Assembly: GCA_014377155.1 (NCBI GenBank)
Contig: JACMQD010000480.1
Location: 1-28,347 of the forward strand
Source of the DNA: Herminiimonas sp.
GTDB lineage: Bacteria > Pseudomonadota > Gammaproteobacteria > Burkholderiales > Burkholderiaceae
Direction: 5' to 3'
DNA: 28,347 nucleotides
The notes beneath the pieces were generated by a model. The model did no database searches, was not told the DNA's origin, and saw only the letters and a list, made by a program, of their open reading frames with translations. The position numbers and the translations under genes were made by a program. Shown here piece after piece: positions 24,001 through 28,347 of this stretch (its first letter is position 1; each line of letters starts with the position of its first letter).

Positions 24001-24648
24001 GAGGAAGCCTTCCCATTCCGTTCGATCGGCCTGAGCGTCGCTCTCTTGCGTCGTATAGCGCCCGGCGGTATCGAGCATGATGGCTTCATTGGTAAACCAC
24101 CAGTCGCAATTGCGCGTGCCGCCAACGCCACGAATGGCGCTACGGCCGAACTGATCGGCCAGCGGGAAGTTCAGGCCCGAATTAATTAGCGCAGTGGTTT
24201 TACCCGATCCGGGCGCACCTATGAACATGTACCACGGTAGCTGGTACATATACTGTTTCGACATCCGTGAAAAAAATCCGCTGCCTCCTGTTGCAGCGAA
24301 CCGGGTTTTTTTGAGGATGCCCAGCGCGTCGTCGAAACGTCCTTGCAGTTCGGCCATCTGTGCGGTACTGACGCCGTCGGTGGCGGCGCCGGGTGAAGGA
24401 CGTTGTGCCAACTGGTTGAGCAGTCGTGCATTCATGTTTTTTTCGCGCCACAACCTGATCATCAACTTGAGCAGCCAGATTGTAAAAATAATGCAAATCA
24501 CGGTGGTCCGGGTCACTTCGGCGTCAAGTGGCTTGTAGGGTCCGATCGCCACGAGCGGGCCGACGAACCAGATCAGCGCTGCGAGGCAAACCAGCCCCAT
24601 TAGGATGAGCAGGCTCTTGTTGAACACAACGCGGAAAAGGTAGCTCAT
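21043..24648 (-). CDS. tssM: T6SS membrane complex subunit TssM (IcmF)
   Basis: A 1201-residue inner membrane protein that forms, with TssL and TssJ, the trans-envelope channel. Two N-terminal helices (about 12-34 and 46-66) precede a cytoplasmic NTPase-like domain with an intact Walker A, GAPGSGKT at 144-151. A third helix near residues 443-465 leads into the large periplasmic part, which reaches TssJ. The C-terminal end has the usual beta-rich domain. An intact Walker A is not universal in TssM. The open frame continues upstream to 24945 over tssL, but GAGGA 7 bases before ATG 24648 and the immediate first helix fix the start. The tssL stop overlaps this ribosome binding site, 10 bases ahead. 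Confidence 0.97.
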   Translation of the reverse strand: MSYLFRVVFNKSLLILMGLVCLAALIWFVGPLVAIGPYKPLDAEVTRTTVICIIFTIWLLKLMIRLWREKNMNARLLNQLAQRPSPGAATDGVSTAQMAELQGRFDDALGILKKTRFAATGGSGFFSRMSKQYMYQLPWYMFIGAPGSGKTTALINSGLNFPLADQFGRSAIRGVGGTRNCDWWFTNEAIMLDTAGRYTTQESDAQADRTEWEGFLALLRKFRPRQPINGVMMTISVSDLLTMSAPERHAHAVSLKKRLAELHAILGINFPVYVLVTKTDLLAGFNEYFSRLSKDERDQVWGFTAPYDDGLHAAPDFAPWVQTEFALLLNRINAGLPEALLAEQDLIKRALMYSMPQQLAGLQDVLEQMIEPVFSASRFEEAPLLRGIYFTSGTQEGAPLDRVLGAMQRKFKTNSRPHVAARAGTGKSYFLQCLLQNVIFPECYLAARNFQWERNTRILRYAGYSGVILLLVATLAAWTISFANNRTFIDTVQARIVALSKVLDAGSRREIDDILKLMPILDDARDLADNDAFVVGAAPYSYRFGLFQGAKIASSGNAVYQRMLEDALLPAIARGVERDLQQAPADNLEYSFEALKAYLMLHEPARFNSDGLKQWVLISLRKHLPPDTSKATLESLDGHLSSLLEGRIVASPFPKDDALVTRVRDRLQQFTPAQRVYSRIKRLLNGKEPPDFTVAAAAGSQALLVFYRPSGQALTRGVPGLFTYSGYHDLFNKQVSSVATSLGDQESWVIGNVITSANTARKKMNDVVNNDLGNAVRRLYLADYIKIWEEFLADVRLIRVASLQKSIESARILSAPDSPLSSFIRAASKETTLVRETEKTPSLADKASDRIKAYKDDLEKVIGSSTPVTQVSQKRPELMVDTRFESLRKLAQGNTGGAAPIDATLQLVNELYIALSATDAALKAGVAPPATDVITRMRADAARLPSPMRDMLTELATNGSAQISGVVITGLDATLDATVGQFCRKALGNRYPFASESAKDVTADDFARMFAPGGLMDEFFQKNLSTMVDLSTKPWSFKKGIDGSVIGGSGGLVAFQRAAVIRDVYFRHGGRMPTLKLEIKPAEMDTSITQMTLDVDGQLLKYAHGPQVPTPITWPGPRGGQQVRIQLTPQITGGTGYAGDGPWALHRLFDRAQIRATAVPERFFALLNVEGRKIEFEITTNSVYNPFQLRELMDFKCPSSL

Positions 24649-24658
24649 CGTGTTGTCC

Positions 24659-25948
24659 TCATTGCGCCGGGGTGGTCGCGGCAACCATAAGGGTAATCTC
24701 GACACGGCGATTTTTCGCACGATCGGGCGCGCTGTCGTTGCCGGCAATCGGGTCGTCCGCGCCGCGCCCTGTGGATTTAATGCGCTGTGGCGTGCCAAGC
24801 CGAGCAGCGAGCAGCGAGGCGACAGCATCCGCGCGGGCCTGGGACAAGTGCCAATTCGAGGGAAATTTAAGCGTACGAATGGGCGTGCTGTCGGTGTACC
24901 CGTTGACGATAACGTCACCTTGCACCTGCTTGAGCGCGTCGCCAATGCGGGCTAGTACCGGTACATAGCGATCCATGACGGCAGTCGCTGCAGGTGCGAA
25001 CAAACCGTCGCCGCGCAATGTGACCACGCTTCGGTCTGATTCGTCACGCACGGCGACCAGTCCTTCGCGTATTTCGGGTTCGAAAAACCTGGCGAGGCGT
25101 TGTGGTGCCGTTTTCTTGTCTGCCGGCTGTGCCGCTACGACGACCGGCGGTAATCGAAGCTTGTTGATCGCCGCTGACAGATCGTCCGATATCCGTTCAA
25201 GCTTGAACGACAAAAAAAGATAAATAGCCAGCCCGACGGCGCCGGCCACGCAAGCGGCGACCCAGACCGGCAGGAACATCCACGATTTTTGTTTGCGCGC
25301 TTCGGCACCTTTCCAGTGTGGAGACAACGGTGCACCGAGTGACTCACGTGTCGATGTCAGGATGGTCAATAGCCTCTGCTTGACGGTTTCGAGCTGAGGA
25401 CGGCCGTTATCGACGATCCTGAAACGGCCTTCGAATCCCATGGCCATGCAGTAGTACATCAGTTCCAGCAAATCGTGATGCAACTGCGGATTTTGCGCCA
25501 GCTTGGAAAGCAGCTGAAAAAATTTTTCACCGCCCGAGGTCTCGTTGTGAAACGTCACCAGCAGACTATGCCGGGACCAGGCGCCAGAACCACCCCAAGG
25601 CGTTTGTGCCGCCGTTTCGTCGAGTACGGTGCACAGGCAGTAGCGCGCGCCGATGATGGTTTCGGTACCGATGCCCGACTGTCTCGCCTGTATCTCGAAG
25701 CTCTTGATCTGCTCGATCAGAAATTCCCGCAACGCAGGTGGGTTGGGGTGACGCGCTGTCACGCGAATTTGTGGTACCAGGTCGAGAATTCGGTTGGCCG
25801 CAGTCACAAGCGGATTGGCTCCGCTGATGACTTCCGGCAGGTCAGCTGCGACGTCCGGCAACTGCGCATGGTCGTGAACCGGCATGGATGCGAAACGCAT
25901 CGCATCAGGATCGACCACCGCTTGGGCAAAGGGATTGAGGTCATTCAT
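24659..25948 (-). CDS. tssL: T6SS membrane complex subunit TssL (DotU) with C-terminal OmpA domain
   Basis: A 429-residue extended TssL. The cytoplasmic DotU domain (about 40-205) contains RYCLCTVLDETAAQTPWG, SLLVTFHNETSGGEKFFQLL and MYYCMAMGFEGRFR. One membrane helix lies at 224-246. The periplasmic domain (about 310-420) is OmpA-like, with VNGYTDSTPI, NWHLSQARADAV and NRRVEI, the pattern that binds peptidoglycan. This anchors the T6SS complex to the cell wall from within TssL. In systems with a short TssL, a separate protein such as TagL does this. It lies 18 bases after tssK. Confidence 0.97.
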   Translation of the reverse strand: MNDLNPFAQAVVDPDAMRFASMPVHDHAQLPDVAADLPEVISGANPLVTAANRILDLVPQIRVTARHPNPPALREFLIEQIKSFEIQARQSGIGTETIIGARYCLCTVLDETAAQTPWGGSGAWSRHSLLVTFHNETSGGEKFFQLLSKLAQNPQLHHDLLELMYYCMAMGFEGRFRIVDNGRPQLETVKQRLLTILTSTRESLGAPLSPHWKGAEARKQKSWMFLPVWVAACVAGAVGLAIYLFLSFKLERISDDLSAAINKLRLPPVVVAAQPADKKTAPQRLARFFEPEIREGLVAVRDESDRSVVTLRGDGLFAPAATAVMDRYVPVLARIGDALKQVQGDVIVNGYTDSTPIRTLKFPSNWHLSQARADAVASLLAARLGTPQRIKSTGRGADDPIAGNDSAPDRAKNRRVEITLMVAATTPAQ

Positions 25949-25966
25949 GGGTTGAATGCGGCCGAG

Positions 25967-27301
25967 TTACCCACGAATCGCCCAGAACTCGAGCCGCAAG
26001 CCGGGAAAGTCGCCGGCGATGTGCATCGCCAGTCCGCCGGACTGCGGTAATTGCCGCCACAGGTCATGGTCGGTAAGCAGCTCGAAATAATGGTAACCGG
26101 CGTTATAAGGAATCTGGCGCGGTACGATAGGCAGTGCGCGGAGCACGACGCCGGGAAGGTGGAGGTTGACCAGGTCGCGAATTCTTTCGACAGGGCCGAT
26201 TTTGACTTGCGTCGGGAAATGCGAGCGTACGATTTCGGGCGCCACGTCGGCATGTACGGCCAGGATGAAATTGGCGGACTTGATCAGGTCCGGGCTCGGC
26301 ATGATCGCGACTTTGACGCCATAGGTGCGATCGTGCAGTTCGATCTGGATCGCGTTCTGTTCCATGACCATCGATAGCGAGCGTCGCAGATCTGCCATCA
26401 GCGGCTCGAAGCAACCCCGCAGGTCGTCATGATCGTAGCAGGGGTAATTGCCCGGTCGCCGGCTATCTGCCGAGAAAGTCGACAGGTCGCCGGCTACTTG
26501 GAGTAGAGACAGGTACAGGGTTTCCGGATGTAGGCCTTTGATGCGGTCGAGGTGCCGGATTGGCGGTTCCCATCGGTTGAGTAGTTCCAGCATCAGAAAA
26601 TCGGCGACTTCGGATACGCCGCCGCGTCCAGGCTGCGACAGGCGCGCCGCCAGGGTATTGCCGCGCTGATGCAGCAAGCCTAAAGCTTCTTTCACATAGG
26701 CTGCAAGTACTGCCTGCGCGGCGCACGCCAGGGTAGGGGGTATGTAGTCCCGGTCCAGGACGATCTGATTATCCTGCTGGCGCTCAACAATGCGCACGAC
26801 GCCAAGCGCCATCCACCCATCCTGCAAATCCGAAGCGAGTGCCAACCGCAAACGCAGGTCGCCCAATTGCATCAGCGATGTCGTTGCGCGAACCGAATTG
26901 GTATCGTCAATTTCAACTTCCGTTATGTCATAGCGCGCCAGCGAATCTACTTCCATGTCGAAAGCGATCTCGTCCGTTCCGTAACGCTTAACTGGAAGCG
27001 CAAGCACGACTTTTGCATGGCGGGCGCACGCCGGTATGTCGAGCGGAAGTGGGCGCGCGCCGTGCTGTGGAAAGTGAAACGGCGTACCATCCTGAAACAC
27101 TCCGTGCGCCGAGGTGATGATCAGTTTGCCGAGTGATAGCGCTTGGTCATCAATTTCGAGATGACGGAAGCCCCAGAAAAACTCTTGCAATGGCTGGCTG
27201 CGCGCCTGTGTCAAAAACTCGAAGTGGCGCTCTTGCTGCTGGAAGTGCTGAGGCTTAAGAAACATCCCCTCGGACCACACCACTTTCTTTTGCCATGACA
27301 T
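25967..27301 (-). CDS. tssK: T6SS baseplate subunit TssK
   Basis: A 444-residue protein that links the baseplate wedges to the TssJLM membrane complex. The start MSWQKKVVWSEGMFLKPQHFQQQERHFE is diagnostic in the pattern VxWxEGMFLxPQHFQQQ. The C-terminal region with the KIGPVERIRDLV and LPGVVLRALP segments matches the part that contacts TssL and TssM. AGGGA lies 8 bases before the ATG, so this gene has its own good ribosome binding site after the 134-base gap behind tssJ. I see no clear promoter in that gap. Confidence 0.97.
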   Translation of the reverse strand: MSWQKKVVWSEGMFLKPQHFQQQERHFEFLTQARSQPLQEFFWGFRHLEIDDQALSLGKLIITSAHGVFQDGTPFHFPQHGARPLPLDIPACARHAKVVLALPVKRYGTDEIAFDMEVDSLARYDITEVEIDDTNSVRATTSLMQLGDLRLRLALASDLQDGWMALGVVRIVERQQDNQIVLDRDYIPPTLACAAQAVLAAYVKEALGLLHQRGNTLAARLSQPGRGGVSEVADFLMLELLNRWEPPIRHLDRIKGLHPETLYLSLLQVAGDLSTFSADSRRPGNYPCYDHDDLRGCFEPLMADLRRSLSMVMEQNAIQIELHDRTYGVKVAIMPSPDLIKSANFILAVHADVAPEIVRSHFPTQVKIGPVERIRDLVNLHLPGVVLRALPIVPRQIPYNAGYHYFELLTDHDLWRQLPQSGGLAMHIAGDFPGLRLEFWAIRG

Positions 27302-27435
27302 GTAAATGTCCCTATATTCTTTTTGCTTTGACAGTTCATTCAGTGCGATGGCACTGAGGCTTGATGCGCTGTTTTTCGCCTCGATGTTTCTTGCAGTGTG
27401 GGTAATCGCTACCTTGGTGGGTTGCAGGGACAGTG

Positions 27436-27981
27436 TCAGAACTGCATCTTTACCGATTTCTGATCCAGCAGGATTCGATAGGTCTTCGTTAGTGGTTCGA
27501 ATTTCAGCATCGACAGACCAGCTGCCAACATCCCGTCTCTGCCCTTAGGTGGTAACAGGGCACTGGCACGCCACACCGCCTTGTCGAGGTCGCGGAACTC
27601 CGCGAATACCCCGACGAACGCGGCATCTGGATGCCCCTTGCGTAGAACGATGCGGCTTTCGCCAGGCCGGATGAAGAATTCTTCTTTTTCGATGAGATCA
27701 GCGCCCAGCGTAGCCTGGTCTTTTTGCGACAAGGAAAAGAAATCGACCGATTCGAAGTTGGCGACCGATTTCAATTCATAGATGATGATTCTTAATGGCG
27801 ATGGACGGCCATTGCTGTCTGCATTTAAGCTTTTTGACGATTGAATCTCGATCTGGAAGGGGTTGGGTGATATTGACCGCGGATTGCTGGCGCAACCGGC
27901 GCAAAGGGCCAGAAGTGCTGCCGTGATCGCGGCGCCGATCATCCCGGCAAGCCTGTTCATCAATTTCGAAAAGTCATTCAT
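27436..27981 (-). CDS. tssJ: T6SS outer membrane lipoprotein TssJ
   Basis: A 181-residue lipoprotein with lipobox CAGC (Cys30). The mature part has the transthyretin-like TssJ fold signatures PSPLRIIIYELKS, FESVDFFSL and EFFIRPGESRIV, and ends with a strand containing TYRILLDQ. TssJ anchors TssM to the outer membrane. ATG 27981 is kept, but an in-frame ATG at 27960 would also leave a working signal peptide, and neither has a Shine-Dalgarno. The start overlaps the stop of a small upstream frame by ATGA, which may explain the missing ribosome binding site. Confidence 0.9.
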   Translation of the reverse strand: MNDFSKLMNRLAGMIGAAITAALLALCAGCASNPRSISPNPFQIEIQSSKSLNADSNGRPSPLRIIIYELKSVANFESVDFFSLSQKDQATLGADLIEKEEFFIRPGESRIVLRKGHPDAAFVGVFAEFRDLDKAVWRASALLPPKGRDGMLAAGLSMLKFEPLTKTYRILLDQKSVKMQF

Positions 27982-28145
27982 CGTGTTTTAGTCGGGTCTT
28001 GGTATGAAAGTATTTTCTGGCAAGCATCCCTGTCATATCGGTATGTGCCGCTGCGACGATCGGCTGCACGCGCTACCTGCGACGACGTCTTCAGTGGGCC
28101 ATGCGTCGTATGTGGTGAATAGGTGCAGGCGAGTTCGCTTGCCAT
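27978..28145 (-). CDS. Candidate 55-aa ORF before tssJ (doubtful)
   Basis: A small frame starting at ATG 28145 and ending in TGA that overlaps the tssJ ATG by ATGA, like several other junctions of this cluster. The product (MASELACTYS...) is polar, has no signal peptide, helix or known motif, and I do not recognise it. The start follows an A-run without a Shine-Dalgarno. The same frame stays open to a TTG at 28262. It could be a leader peptide coupling tssJ translation, or chance. Confidence 0.2.
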   Translation of the reverse strand: MASELACTYSPHTTHGPLKTSSQVARAADRRSGTYRYDRDACQKILSYQDPTKTR

Positions 28146-28199
28146 GGAATTTTTTTTGCGTGTGGTGAGCCGACTATCGTTTGGAGTTGACTTTGGCTG

Positions 28200-28239
28200 T
28201 CGCCGGAAAGGCAGCGCGACAGACGCCGCCTTTCCTCGA
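28200..28239 (-). promoter_or_regulatory. Large stem-loop between hcp and tssJ
   Basis: GGAAAGGC (28205-28212) and GCCTTTCC (28228-28235) form a perfect 8-bp stem. Inner GCG/CGC pairs (28216-28218, 28224-28226) and outer TCG/CGA pairs (28200-28202, 28237-28239) extend it around the loop ACAGA. No T-run follows on the - strand, so it is more like an RNA-stabilising or processing element, or an attenuator, than a full terminator. Confidence 0.55.
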
Positions 28240-28243
28240 CCCA

Positions 28244-28261
28244 CCTGCCGGTACGCCGGCA
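28244..28261 (-). repeat. TGCCGG/CCGGCA hairpin, copy 2
   Basis: TGCCGG (28246-28251) and CCGGCA (28256-28261) form a 6-bp stem with the loop TACG, a stable UNCG-like tetraloop context in RNA, 18 bases after the hcp stop. It shares CACCTGCCGG with the hairpin at 830-851. Confidence 0.45.
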
Positions 28262-28278
28262 AGTCAACCCGCCGTATA

Positions 28279-28347
28279 TTAGGCCGTCGCCTTGTTTTCC
28301 TTGACGTCCCAGCCCATTTGACTTTCCGCGCCCTTGCCGCCTTGCGA
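28279..28347 (-). CDS. hcp: Hcp (TssD), 3' end only
   Basis: Only the last 22 codons are present, ending in GGKGAESQMGWDVKENKATA and TAA (28281-28279). The GWDVKxNK ending is typical of Hcp proteins, which form the hexameric rings of the T6SS inner tube. Its place directly before tssJ on the same strand, in a T6SS cluster, strengthens the call. The rest of the protein lies beyond the right edge. Confidence 0.8.
   Translation of the reverse strand, partial: SQGGKGAESQMGWDVKENKATA

Noticed and set aside
24649..24945. N-terminal extension of TssM by 99 residues
   Set aside because: The extension overlaps tssL, is Arg- and Pro-rich without homology to TssM, and ATG 24648 has a good ribosome binding site.
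1..28347. CRISPR arrays, tRNA or rRNA genes, transposases
   Set aside because: No regularly spaced direct repeats, no cloverleaf-type or rRNA-like stretch that I could recognise, and no transposase or integrase motif in any frame.

Overview
The window looks like a chromosomal segment of a Burkholderiales betaproteobacterium, probably Oxalobacteraceae-like. This is inferred from gene content, the dapA-bamC order and moderately GC-rich coding, not from any search. It is gene-dense. I see no rRNA, tRNA, insertion sequence, integrase or CRISPR array.

Left part (about 1-6400, + strand): a housekeeping run. In order it holds the end of an HtpX-like M48 protease, yciO, a small M50 site-2 protease, trpS, a SAM methyltransferase, dapA, bamC and a metallo-beta-lactamase-fold hydrolase. 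A symmetrical stem-loop terminator at 6446-6480 separates it from what follows. TrpS carries four cysteines spaced almost as in the iron-sulfur TrpRS of Thermotoga.

Middle part (about 6490-8940): an Ala-rich small lipoprotein (- strand) with its own promoter and an 18-bp palindrome in its leader, a RoxA/YcfD-type ribosomal protein hydroxylase (- strand), and SlyD (+ strand).

Right part (about 9089-28347, - strand): one long type VI secretion system (T6SS) cluster. In transcription order it reads hcp (3' end only), tssJ, tssK, tssL (with an OmpA domain), tssM, tagF, tagJ/impE, tssE, tssF, tssG, an LpoA-like lipoprotein, an FHA protein (tagH), a PP2C phosphatase, a Ser/Thr kinase with a PEGA domain, and a TssQ-type lipoprotein. 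TssJ, TssL and TssM form the envelope-spanning complex. TssK, TssE, TssF and TssG are baseplate parts. Kinase, phosphatase, FHA protein and TagF make up a post-translational control arm. Many junctions are 4-base ATGA overlaps, so translation is probably coupled. TssA, TssB, TssC, TssH and VgrG are not in the window and may lie beyond the right edge.

The most unusual item is the lipoprotein between tssG and tagH. It has the TPR plus periplasmic-binding-fold layout of LpoA, the activator of peptidoglycan synthase PBP1A, and suggests a link between T6SS assembly and cell-wall synthesis. Other points of interest are stem-loops between hcp and tssJ, a TGCCGG/CCGGCA hairpin found at two distant sites, and a cluster of perfect palindromes between slyD and the T6SS cluster.
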